DNA of 64,000 bases from Ctenosaura bakeri (lineage: Eukaryota; Chordata; Lepidosauria; Squamata; Iguanidae): assembly GCA_948474755.1 (NCBI GenBank), contig CAOLHI010001021.1:124001-188000 (forward strand), written 5' to 3'. This document shows, piece by piece, positions 24,310-35,600 of the stretch; positions within the stretch are counted from its first letter, which is position 1; each line of letters opens with the position of its first letter. The position numbers were made by a program, and so were the translations under genes. Under the pieces are notes generated by a model that was not told the DNA's origin, searched no databases, and was given only the letters and a program-made list of their open reading frames with translations.

Positions 24310-25125
24310 CAGTGGTTCTCAACCTTCCTGATGCCGTGACTCCTTAATACAGTTCCTCATGTTGTGGTGACCCCCAACCATAAAATCATTTTTGTTATTT
24401 TATTTTTATTTTATTTATTTATTTATTTATTTATTTGTTAGTTAGTTAGTTAGTTAGTTAGTTGTTTCCAACATCAAATAGCTTGGAAACACTGCCCTAA
24501 ACCACTGCTCTGGATAGACTTCTAATGCCTAAAAACTGGTAACCCTCCCCGCTTTTTTTAAGCACAGAGAGCATCCATCAATGCCAGAATTAAGGCAGTA
24601 GTTCTAGTTCTGAATGTTGGGTTCCCACAGTTCAAAAAGCCAGTCACTCCCAAAGGCAACGCCGAAACAGCCCACATTTTACACGAGGCGCAGGGAGGAA
24701 AGGACAGAGAGAGGGAAAGATGGCGGCGGCATAAGCAGATGCATTTTGTTTCCCTCCCTCCCTCCCTTAAAGGGAGTGCGGACGCTGAACATACAAAAAG
24801 CGAGGAATGCAAGACAGTCAGGGCGAAGAACACAACACGTGCGTGTGGCAAGCACCAAGGGTCCACGCGCAACAGAAGCGAGAGGAGGAAGTCATCCTGG
24901 CTATTTCTGCACTAGACTGTTATAGCGCTATGATTCCACTTTCACCATCCTATGGAATCCTGGGGTTTGCAGTTTGAACCCCAGCGCAGGGGTCTCAGAA
25001 GCACTGCTCCCATTGGCTGTGAGGCCACCTTCTTTTAAAAGGGGGGCAGGTTGAGGAGCGGCGACCCCTGTGAAATGGTCGTTCAACCCCCAAAGGGGTC
25101 CCGACCCCCAGGTTGAGAACCACTG
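24310..25125. mobile_element. SPIN-like hAT transposon with 8-bp target duplication
   Basis: The left end cagtggttctcaacct and right end aggttgagaaccactg are perfect 16-base inverted repeats. Subterminal sequences (tgttgtggtgacccccaacc; gggtcgttc-like near 25077; aaaggggtcccgaccccc) match the SPIN pattern as I know it. The flanks 24302-24309 and 25126-25133 are both agctagca, the 8-bp duplication hAT transposases make. No transposase is encoded. The 816-base interior holds (TTTA)n(TTAG)n, a GC-richer block with an agatggcggcggc motif, and a family-1 MITE piece at 24899-24985, so it is longer than the short non-autonomous SPIN copies I know. Confidence 0.85.
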
Positions 25126-25917
25126 AGCTAGCAGATAGGCTGCTAACTCTGGCAGAGATTGAGCATATAGAATATTTATTTTACAACTATACTCACGCTC
25201 GAGTTGTAATCACCTTCTCATGTGAGTGGTCAGCTAAGAAGGTATATCTTCTTAGGGGTAAACTTTTAAATTGGGGTATGATCGTCTCCCGATACTTTGA
25301 AAATAAAGCATCTCCAATTCCACTAATTAAATATTCCCCCATGACTGGAATTAATCATAGCATGTCAACTGATCTTATTGACCTAGCAGAGTCCGACGCA
25401 TGTATTCCTCAAGAGCAATTAACAACGATAGACTCTCCTGCGGAGATACAGCCATCTAACTCATTTAAAGAACTAAATTTTGATGAGGGAGAAGCACTTT
25501 TGAAAACTTTTCAAGCTTTGCCAACAACGCCACAAATTGAGATTATAAATAGGTTAACTCTTTGACAGATACCTTGCTCAGTATTCATGACAGTGGGAAA
25601 ATAGGAAAGCCAAAACTTAATGACCTGGAGTCAAATCTCGCTATATTAGAGAAAGAGAAAGATAGAGAAAAGGACTGGTTCCCGCAGGATCCAAGAAGTG
25701 CATATTACCATAAGTGCATATTATTTGTACGCGCACTGTGTAGCGTAGTGTATAGTTGGTGTACTGTGAATTGTATTATATGCATTGTATATGCTCTGGA
25801 ACATATTGTATATTTATATGCTGTTTTAAGTGTTGTTTTTGAGAAGTTTTTATTGCCTCACGGTCTGTAGACTGTAATAAAGGCACTGACTGACTGACTG
25901 ACTGACTGACATTATTT
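25126..25917 (+). mobile_element. Non-LTR ORF1-like region, right part, with (ACTG)n tail
   Basis: The frame resumes after the hAT element (LLTLAEIEHIEYLFYNYTHA, then an RRM-like VITFSCEWSAKKVYLLRGKL) and stops at 25563-25565. A 3' UTR follows with aataaaggcactgactgact, a poly(A) signal leading into a tetranucleotide tail. No reverse transcriptase follows, so the copy lacks ORF2. Confidence 0.45.
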
Positions 25918-26754
25918 TTAACTATCTCTAGTAGCCATTATTGCCTTTCTCTCTTCTTCATCCTAAGATCCGCTTCCCATATTCCTAATAAGCTCTCTAT
26001 CAAATTAAACTGATGATCTGAAAACATTCCGTCGATTGTGCCACCAATCCCTTTGCTTCCTTCCTACCTCATCTTCAGTAATCCTTCAAATGAGTATTAG
26101 CGTTCTTTTTCACTATCATTATATTTCACTAATATTTTTTTTCCCATTCCACTCAGTTGTAGCCAACATTTTTTCTCTAACGACTCCATAACTTCCTTAT
26201 TCTGCATATATTCTCCCGAGCGATCGGATACTTCACTGACTGTGCAATATGTTAATTCTCCACATTTCCTTAATATTATCCCTTTATTAGACGCACTTTC
26301 TTTATTTAAACATTCTGTTGGATCCCCATACCTGCCACATTGTCCAGAAAGGTCCTTTTTAATTTAATTTAATTTTCTTCCCTATGATCTTACTTCCTAT
26401 CAATGCTTTAAAATCCATGTTGTCTATGTATCTTTCTATCCTGACCCATCCTTCTTGGGTGTCGTGTTCAAAATCTAATATTCTGGCGATTTGGAAAGCA
26501 TCATAATATTTTTCAAGGGAGGGAAGAGGTTATATTTTTTGTGACTTTAGTAAGGCTGTTACCTCATTCCAGGCGGAAGTTCCTTTTTTAAATTTTTTTA
26601 TGTAAATAGTAAGTGCTGTATTGTTTTCCTTATGTTCTGTTTCATTTTTGGGGGGGTACTTATTTAGTTTTCTGGGATCTGTTTATATGGTTATGATTCT
26701 TTTTTTTCTTTTATCGATGTCTCTTTATGTTTACGTTTATTATTGTTAATAGCA

Positions 26755-27135
26755 ACGTGATCAAACTAAACAGGGAAAGAGTTCTCTGGGTCACAGCCTG
26801 CAGCCTTCTCTGCCCCCTCTGCCTCCTCCCTGCAGCTTGGTTTCCTCTCACCTCTTTTCCTGCGTTGTTGTTCACCCCCTTCTTTGCAGAGCAAACCAGC
26901 CGTTCTCCCCCAGGCGGTGAGGGGACGGTGAGGGGTGGAGGGAGGGGTGGTGGGGCAGAGACCCTGGGGCCTCCCGGGGGGCTTGTCCCCTTCCTGGGCT
27001 CCCAGGCTCTGGCACGGGGAGGGATGGATGGAGGGAAACTCGCTTGGGCTGCAGCTGGAGGCAAAGGAAGGAAGGAGAAGCAGCACCTCCTGGTCGGGCG
27101 GGGAAGCGGTGGGCGCCTTTGGGGGGGTGGCCGCC
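26755..27135. other. GC-rich block inside L1
   Basis: About 380 bases far richer in G and C than the A/T-rich L1 on both sides. It opens right after the L1 peptide LPLFGR. Open frames in it are Pro/Arg/Gly-rich in every frame, as expected from composition. It could be an inserted CpG-island fragment or a SINE; no known family was recognised. Confidence 0.4.
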
Positions 27136-27259
27136 TGCCGAATAAAGGCAAGTTCGGTTTCCGCCATTTATCCAAATCATTCATCTTTTTCCGTGTCTTC
27201 ACAGAATAGTTTTCATATCACGGAGAGTGTTCATACCATTACAGAATTGCCTGTTAAAT

Positions 27260-27288
27260 GGATGCCTAAGTATTTTACTTAGGCATCC
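27260..27288. repeat. Perfect 13-base hairpin
   Basis: ggatgcctaagta and its exact complement are separated by three T. It lies in the L1 region. Confidence 0.7.
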
Positions 27289-28200
27289 TTCCTAATTTCT
27301 GTTTTTAACTATAGTTCATTCTTCTCTTGAGTTCTCCCTCGTATTCTGAGTCAGAATGTTGGTCTTCTCCTTTTTTAATCTTCAAACCACTTAGGTTTCC
27401 ATATACTTTTTTTTCCCCTTCAATTATTTTTATTTTTATTTTATTTTATTTTTTTGCAGTTTCAATGTCAATCCCAAATGGGTTTTCCAGCATGATTACC
27501 GGATCATCAGCAAATGTTCATAATTTCTTTCCATGAACCGGAATGAGTCCAGTTTCTAATAAGAGGACTTAACCATTTCTTATTTCTATGATTCTACGAT
27601 TCTGTAAAGTTTGGTAATGAGGAACTCCAAATCCATCCAGACCTGGGGTTTTTCCCCAACTTCAGTTTTTGAATAGCCGCTGCAATCTCCGTTATTGTAA
27701 TTTTCCAACTGATCTGCTCCTTCTTTGTCAATTTAGGTAAGTGTTGTCTCATCAGGTACTCTTCTCTCTTTCTGTCTTTTATCTTCTTTGTTGAGTTTAA
27801 TTTTTGAGAAATACTCATGGAAAATTCTCTGAAGATCTTTGTCCTTGAACATTCTTTATCACTTTCTTTTAATTTCTTTTAATTTTCTTTCTTTTCTTAA
27901 TCTACATGCAAGCCGTCTTCCTTGCTTATTTGCATACTCAACTTTTTTCTGTTTCAAAAACTTCAACATCTTTTCTAACCCTTCATTGCTCATTTCTCAG
28001 CAATCTTAACTTCTCAAAATTCCTTCCTCTTCTGGAAATTTCCTTAATGCATCTTTCATAATTTTTATTTTATTGAAGATCTTCTGCATTTTGTCTCTTT
28101 GCCTTTCTTTTTTTTTTAGTATTATTTAGTTATTCAAATATTATTCAACATCTCCAGCTGTATCTAATTCCACAATAATTTTTTTTCAAAAATAATAATC

Positions 28201-29035
28201 AGGCACTTTGCCTTTTTCCATGGAGGCTTTCTTAGTCGGTATCCTTTTCAAACTCCAGCCTCATTCTTAAGCCTCGCCTGATTTTCTCTTTGGGGCTGCA
28301 GCTCAGCTGTAGCAGACGGTCTTTCTGCCATGCGGAGGGAGGGCTGTGACGTCCCTGAAGTTTGCAGAGAAAGCACAGGTTTAGTTCCCTCCCAGCATTA
28401 TGATCCTCGTTGACTTCAGTTGGAAGGAACCCCCCCGCCCCTGCCCCCGGACCTTCCTTTACGCCTATTCTCTCTTCTCTTCTTGCCACCCTGCAGCTAT
28501 CTGTGCAAACTGGGGAATCTCTGTAACTATGCAGTCCCGGGCATATCAGACCAAGGGCCTGGAATACTGAAGATCTCTTTTCCTCCCAGGGCTGAATTCT
28601 CTTGGTAGCCCAAAGGAGGGGAGACCTGCTGAATCTAGGAGATGAGGCAAGTGTTCAGTCGCCGCTTGACAACTAGTCCCACAGGTTTTCTCTCAATAGA
28701 ATGACTTGTGTGTTCCCTGAATGGGGAACTGGGAGAAGAAAGGGATGGGCAACTGCATGCCCTTCTCCCCCTCCGTGGCAGGAACTTCCTTTCTGAGACC
28801 ATCCCCTTGGGGGGTCTGAAAGGAGACCCCCTGATTCAGCTTCGCACAGGGCAAGGTCTTTCTCTGAGGGGAAATCAGTCCATGGGACACAGCTCCTGGG
28901 GCTTTGAACAGTGCTCAGCTGTGATCGGAAACTCAGTCCTCTCAGTTTGGAGTCAAGAATGGGTTGCTACTGCTAATCCTAGAAGATTACTATCTCTGTA
29001 AACAGTTAAAGCGACCCAAACCTCAAGTACTTTAC
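28201..29035. other. Downstream flank of the MROH-like gene
   Basis: Unique-looking sequence of mixed composition. It could hold the 3' UTR or unseen exons; no open frame here shows a family pattern. Confidence 0.3.
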
Positions 29036-29146
29036 TTGCAAAATACGAAGGATTTGGCGAATGTTGGTAAGAATCCCAATGAAATGAAAGTCTCCCTCTC
29101 CTCTGGCCAAAATCAGAGGAGCAATTCCCATCATGAAAAGGACCAT
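29036..29146 (-). CDS. Unassigned exon-like open segment
   Basis: 37 open codons between a tgtcag acceptor and a gtaaag donor, phase 0 on both sides. The segment is hydrophobic (MVLFMMGIAPLILARGEGDF through IRQILRILQ). It could be an extra 3' exon of the MROH-like gene or an exon of nothing. I do not recognise the peptide. Confidence 0.3.
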
Positions 29147-29460
29147 CTGACACCAACAGCCCTCCTTTTCCACCCAAGGCATGAAGATTTTTCTAAATGA
29201 TACTGAAATCTTTAAAAAGCAGATAGAAAGAAAACGTCACCCTCATTTGCCACATTCAATAGCTACAGTTCTTCTCAGCCTGGAGAAGCCCATCTTGGAC
29301 ATGCCTGCTTTATAGTGCTTGATATGAAGGTCCTCTCCGAAGGAAAGAGGTGGCAACCCCAATTTAGATTGGCAAACACAGCTGAGGGCAAAGAGATTCT
29401 AAGCCATACTTCTAAAAAAGGGCAAGCGCTCAAAGCCCTGGATTTGGAGAGAGAAAGCCC

Positions 29461-29645
29461 TCACCAGTTGGTTTTAGTCATACTCTGGCGGATATCTCTT
29501 TTCACCCAGGCTATCAATGAGCACCGAAACTCAGCACTCTGGTCGGGTTGGTGGTAGAGGGCAAACGCCTTCAAGACGATGTCTTTCGTCTGTTTGACAA
29601 CTCGCCTGACATCAGGGTCTCTGTCCGTGAGAAGGCGACTTAGCT
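29461..29645 (-). CDS. MROH-like gene, last confident exon
   Basis: It starts after ttccag and encodes LSRLLTDRDPDVRRVVKQTK through RQSMTKTNW, then TGA at 29463-29461. A donor-like gtgagg overlaps the stop, and a phase 0 donor (gtgaaa after SLIAW) lies earlier. The gene could therefore continue into the candidate exon at 29036-29146. Confidence 0.7.
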
Positions 29646-32600
29646 CTGGAAGGGAGGGAGGGAGGGAGGGAAGTAAGTGGTGGATTGGCACACAGACCCC
29701 GATGGGAATCTTTTTCCCAAACTCCAACCTCTACCCCCACGGACCCTTCCCCCCTGCTTTCTTGAACTCACAAATCCACCCTTACCAATCCCACAGACCG
29801 TCATGTGGCTTTTAGAGAAGAATTTGCCGGCCTTGTGCACCAGATGACCTGGAGAGAGGATGCCAAAGAGAAATGGGAATACCTCTCAGGCTGCAGCAGA
29901 GCGAGTTGTGGCCCTCCCTGGCCCTCCCATGCCCCAGGAAGGAAAAGGGCACCAAGAGGGCTTCAGATAGTGCTTTTCTGTGGTGGGGGACCAAAGAGCA
30001 TGGCTTCCCCGAACAGGAGGCTCATGGTTCAGTGGCAAGTGCTGCAAGCGCCACGTCCTCTGGGGAAGAGCGTCTCCTCCCGAATGAGGCTGAAAGGGGC
30101 CAAGACCTCCCAGCTCCCTTACCGAACAACATGGCTGCCGTCTTCCTCACCCAAGGTTGCAAGCAGTTGAAAAAGAACTGGCAGCTACGTGCTATGCTAA
30201 CCACTTTCTTTGTTGAGTTGCAGTGCTGGATCTGGGGTGAAAGACCAAAGTCAAAATCAGGGTTCCCTCAGCCTGGCCTGATGCCCCATGCCCTCTTAGC
30301 TTGGGCCCTTCCAGACTGCCATGCGGGCACTTACCAGGCACTTGGCAACCTCGTGAAGCACCTCCTGCAGGGAAAAAGTGTCCTCTGCTAGAAGGCTGCT
30401 GTCTAGGTGCCACTGCAGACCCTTGGCCAGCTCCCAGAGGTTCACCTTCGCTGCCTTCAAAGCAAAGGAGGAAGACACAGAGGGAAACTGAGTCAGACCT
30501 GCTTGGAGGGCAAAAGGTCACCCTTTCCGCTGACCTTCTTCCAGACCCCCACAGCAGCCCAAACCTCCAAAGCCTTGTGGCCTTCTCACCTCAGCTACCT
30601 CCGCCTCTTCATCCTCTAGCAACATAACCACTGCCAAGACATTGTAGACAGTATGGTAGCCCATCCGGGAATGCTCCAGGTGGTGAATAAGGTGCCTGTA
30701 ACAGGTGAGGGCTGATCTCCGGACCTCGGGCACCTCCTAGACAGGGCGAGGGAGAAAGGAGCCCATCTTTTCGCAGGCAGGAGCAACTGGCTATCCTTGT
30801 CTGAACCTTCCTTTCACGGGTTGGGGAGAGGGGAAACACTCCTCACCACCACTACCAGAGAATGCCAGAGAGGATCAAGACTCACATGAACGAAGAGGTC
30901 CCGGTATATCGTGGAGATCTCAGCCTGTTCTACCTTAGCTATCCTTTTAAGAAAGTTTCCCAAGAGGTTCAAGATTTCACTGCAGGTAGGAGGGAGTTCA
31001 ATAAACAAGGAGGGACATTCAAAGCCTGAGTTGACACGATAGAGATGCTTCCTTGCTTGCTTGCTTGCTTGCTGGGGGGCGGGGCATGGACTCTCATATC
31101 CAGCCCCTCAAGAGGGCCAGAAACTCCCCTGACCGTTTCTCCATCCACCCCTCTCCTAATCACCCAGCTTACCCGGAAGACAAGGAGTCTTCTCCGGCTT
31201 CCCACTGGTCCCTTTTCCCCTCCAGCCTGGTGACCTGAATGAAGAGATTCACCAAGGTAGGGAAAAGATCTGGGAGCCACACCTCCTCCAGTCTCTTGAG
31301 GTCACGGGAGTGGGCTACAATCACACCGATGGCCCGAATGGCCTTCGCCTGTGGAGAGAAGGAGGTTTGCTCAGGAGGGAAGGAGGATTGTTGTCTCCTT
31401 CCCCTGTCCCCCAAAACAAGGTGCAGGCAAGGAAAAGTGGGTGGTCCTCAGAACTCTCTGGAGACCTCCTCCCTCATGGGTGTTTCCTCCGCTCCATCTG
31501 ATGGGACTTCCTTCTACCTGGAAGACACCAGAGAACCAGGCAAGGGGAATGGGTGGCCCAGTGGAGCTGAGACTTCTTCTGGGCCATGAGGTCCTTACCG
31601 TGGCTGCATCGAAAGGGAAACCGGGTTGCTCCGTCCCCCTGGGGCAGCTGACGGTCTCCCTTCACCTGGGCAAGGAGCACGTCCAGGGCCGCATCAAGAT
31701 TGCAGTTTGCTGAGTTGTGGTTTACTGAGTTGAAGACTGCACGTATCAACTCAGCACATTCCCTGGGAAGAGAAACAGCAACTGAGAGGAGAGGCACAGG
31801 ACTGGACACTCCCTGGAGTGCAGTTTTCCTACCTGGCAATCTTCCTACCTCGCGGTGGACTCAAGAAAGTGCTCGGTAACCAAGGTCAAGTGGTTCTCGG
31901 CCAGGTAGTCCACTGCCCGCATGGCCTCTCTGGAGAACGGACCGAAGCGCATGCGGCAGAGGTGGTGGAGAAGGTCCTTGCACTGCCGGAAAAGAAAGAG
32001 AGGAAATCAGGGCACTGTGGGGAGCCCTGCAAAGGCTTCCGGGGCTGAGAGGGAGTGGGAAGCAGAGGGGAGGGGACGGTGCACGCAGAGATGCTCACTG
32101 AAAAACAGGCCCCTCGTCTGAATTCAGTCGGTCCCAGTCAAGAGAGGTCCCACTTCTCTGAGACAAGCCTGCCATCCAGCAGAAAGAGGCACCTTTCATC
32201 TACCCCGATGGGGGGAGGGGCGGGGTGATGCCTTCTTGGGGGTGGCCCCAGGTTTTACCAAGGGGAACTCTGTCCCTTACCTTCTGTGGATCACAAGAAG
32301 GCCACCGGAAAGGACGGAGGGCAGCATCCTCCTCATTCTCTAAGTCCAGGGGGCTGGCAGAGAGACATGGGGGGTTGAGAGAGGACTGGGAATGGCAACC
32401 TTCCCATGCAGCTAAGGGGCGAGAGAGGCCTGCTGGGAGTCCATCCAGGCCTGGCTCTGCAAGATCAAGGCAGGGAGAGGAAAGCACTTGGAAACAGCAA
32501 TGTTATTCCCCAGTGAAGAAGAAAGTACCTGGGCACAGCGTCAATCTCCACATCTTCAATGCTGTCGATGCCATACAAGGTATCGTCTTCTGAATCCTGG

Positions 32601-35600
32601 GAAAGACAGTTGTGGGGGAGGAGTGAAATGGTGGGACCCCCCTTCCTCATGGGGCACAGGGGGGTTGGAAAGCTCATCAGATGCAACCCGCAAAGAAGAG
32701 TGAGGGAGAGAAGGAATCCCAGGGAGGAAGAAAAGACGGCTGTAGAAAAGAGGGGGAGAGGTGCGGCAGGGAGAGGCAATGCACGATGGAAGCAGTGACT
32801 GGGCTCGAAGGCCAGGGAGAGGGGAGTGGTCCAGCTAGAATCCTCCTCTTCTCCTGACTGGGGAAAGAAAAGGAGAGAGCGCCATCTTGTCATTTGGCTC
32901 GGGCAGCAAAAGGTCTTGGGGTGGCTCTATTCTGAAGACATTTCCCTGAGGAAGAAGGGAGGGGAAAATGCCAGCCTTTCTCGTTTCTAGCCCCCCTTCC
33001 CTTCCTCACCTGAGAGAAGGATGAGTCCTCATCAGAGGAGGTGGGGCTTGATGTTGTCTGGCTGCTGAGAGGAAAACAATAAACAGTCCAATGGTCAGAA
33101 TGGGAACTCACCCAAAAAGCCCTCGCCCTCTCCTCCACTCCAAATCTACCCATTAAACCAACCAGGAGGAGCTCGGTCCTGCAAGGAAGTTAGCAAGCCC
33201 CCTTGGAAAGAGACAAAGTCCCAAAGATCTCTCCCTGATCCCCAGGAAAAAGCCTCTGTTGGCCCATTGGGAGGGAGGTTACTTCTGAAGACGGAAGTGC
33301 TCCTCAAAGATAGGACAGCTTAGAAACAATGCAGAAAAATTTAGGGAAAAAACTTCAAGCTTCAAAAAAACAAAAACAAAACAAAGCTTCAAAATTTCCA
33401 GAAGTTTGACATCTCTCAGTTGGCTTGGTGTCCTTACTCGCTGACCAGACTTTGCCCCTTCCCACAGTGGGAAGGGCGGACGAGGCATTGCTCTCTAAAC
33501 CGGCAGGCTCCACACACTCTGGAACATGGGGGAAAAGTACCTCTCCAAATTACTCTGCAGGACTTCTGCCTCTTTCATTGGGAGGCTGATGTTCTCCCCC
33601 TCACTCAGATGGGTGATTCTCTCCTCTTCCTTCGGGTCGCTGTGTCCCCAGGAAGTACCCTCATCTCCCAGACAGCCCTGGCAAGAAAAAAGAAGAACAG
33701 CTGGACGCTCTTCTACCAAAAGGCTTTGTCCTCTCCTGCAATCGCTCTCTCAGGAGCAGCTCCATTTGCCTTTGAACCAAGCTTGGGAATCCTGAGCGCC
33801 ACCAGATATCATCAGAGTGCAACTCCCAGCATTCCTCACCACTGGCTAGCCTGCCTGGGGTTGCTTGAACCGACAATCCAACAGAAACCGATGGATGCCT
33901 GTACCTGGGTTGGCTCAGCTTTTGCTGGAGCGGAAAAAGGATGGAGGAGTGGGAAAGAGGCTTTGGACTTTCTCCTGTGGGTGACCAGAGATCGCAGAGG
34001 AAATTCTATGCACAATCCCGGCCCTTCCTCCCCAGAGCTGCTTTGCATAGGTAGAGGGAGATTCTTTGCCTCCTGGCCACAGAATGTGGACCATTCGTGG
34101 GATGTTATCGGGCAAAGGGAGAAAGTGAAAAGATGACCTCTTCATGGATCAGAGACACTCTGCTTCTTACCACTGATGAAGAAAGCATTTCCACAGTGTG
34201 TTTCCCACGGGGAGACCCCATTGAAATAATGGATTCCTGAGGCTCTGGAGAACTGTGAAGGCACAGGAAAAAGCAAAGAAATGTCAGAGCCTCAAAGAAT
34301 CCATCTCAGCGGATGAGACCAAGATCAGAGCGGCTCCTCCGAAAGCACAAAGATGGGCCTGCCCTCTTTCAGGCTGGAAAGGGAGCAAAAATCATTTGGA
34401 CAGCTGCCCTGAAAGCTCCCTGCCAGAGGGTAAAATTTAGTGGGATGGGTCTGTTGTTCTATGCCCTAAACCACCAGGCTCCACACACTCTGGAACATGG
34501 GAAAAAGTACCTCTCCAAACTACTCTCCACGACTTCTGCCTCTTTCACTGGGAGGCTGTTCTCCCCCTCACTCAGATGGGTGAGCCCCTCCTCTTCCTTC
34601 CGGTCACTGCATTCGGGGAAGTATTCGCTGCTCCCACGCAGCCCTGGCAGGACAAAAGAAGAATGCCTGGACTCTCTTCTACCAAAAGACCCCTTCCTGG
34701 ATCAGAGAGATTCTCGTTTCTTACCCCTGACGAAGGAACCTTTTCCACTGTGTGTATCTCAAGGGGAGTCCCCACCAAAATGCTGGATTCCTGAGGCTCT
34801 GCAGAACTGCAATGGGGCAGGAAAAGGCAAAGAAAAGTAAGAGCCTCAAAGAATCCATCTCAGCAGATGAGACCAGAGGGATGGTCTAGGAAGTCCCTGG
34901 GGGGCCACGAGGGCCTTGGAGGCCAAAGTGCAAAGCCAGACCCTTTCTTTCATTCCTGCAAACCCCATCATCTCTGTTTTGGCTGTCTGTCTTCCCTGGG
35001 TGCAGGGACATGAAGGTGACCTGCGGGGAGGGAGGGGGAGGCCCTGCCCTGGAAGGGAATAGGGGGCTGAAGGGGGCTTACTTTGGAGGAGTCTCGGAAA
35101 CCTCCTCTTGGTTGCGGCTCTTGCAGCAGGAGAGAGGGCACCTTTTCCAGAGCTTCTGCAAAGGAGATAAAATAGGGAACCTCTCAGAGGAAGACGAGGG
35201 CTTGGATGCCCCAAAGGGGAGTTGCTTCCAGAACGGCAAAAGAAAGAAAACTCCCGAGAGACATAATAATAACCTTTAATCGGACTATTACCAGAGATAA
35301 GATATTACAACGTAGCTTTGAAGGAAATTAAAGGGGGAAGATATGGACGTAAAATTTTTTAAAGATATACTATTTCAGATCCTTAAGAAGAGAGAAGACC
35401 TTGGCCAATTTATTGAAGAAATATGAGATAAATTACAGATGGGAACGGATTGAGGGCCTTTCTTTTAATTATAAACAGCAACGATTCAGAATCTGTTATT
35501 TCAGCTATGGCACCCTCAGTGAGGACCCCCAGATATCCTTTTGATATCATTTAATTTGGCCTTAGCTGGACTGGTTAGCAATTACCTCATCTCACGTGTT

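Larger units (their letters stand above)
25925..28200 (-). mobile_element. Decayed L1 on the - strand, broken by a GC-rich block
   Basis: - strand translation gives L1 ORF2 pieces. The pre-RT region lies at about 27594-27818 (LPKLTKKEQISWKITITEIA), a FADDPVIMLENP remnant of the catalytic FADD box near 27460-27520, and MNDLDKWRKPNLPLFGR near 27135-27190. Frames are broken throughout. Confidence 0.6.
33480..34850 (-). repeat. Intragenic tandem duplication of exons A and B
   Basis: 33480-34255 and 34440-34810 carry the same order of parts: caggctccacacactctgga, exon B, then exon A. Intronic flanks are alike too, so the whole segment was duplicated in tandem. Confidence 0.75.

Noticed and set aside
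24437..24462. (TTAG)n run resembling insect telomere repeats
   Set aside because: TTAGG is the insect unit; this is a short TTAG run next to (TTTA)n, an ordinary microsatellite inside the hAT element.
26711..27209. Overlapping open frames of 100-163 codons on both strands
   Set aside because: The GC-rich block has few stop codons by composition; the translations are Pro/Arg/Gly-rich in all frames.
31474..31665. Extension of the MROH-like exon past 31666 to a donor near 31603
   Set aside because: It would end in phase 1, which does not fit the following phase 0 exon.
32800..32860. A small extra exon (SGEEEDSS) of the MROH-like gene
   Set aside because: It has an acceptor-like cccag but no donor in reach, and the flanking exons already join in phase.
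33420..34136. A 238-codon + strand open frame
   Set aside because: It lies antisense to spliced exons of the MROH-like gene, and its translation has no domain pattern.
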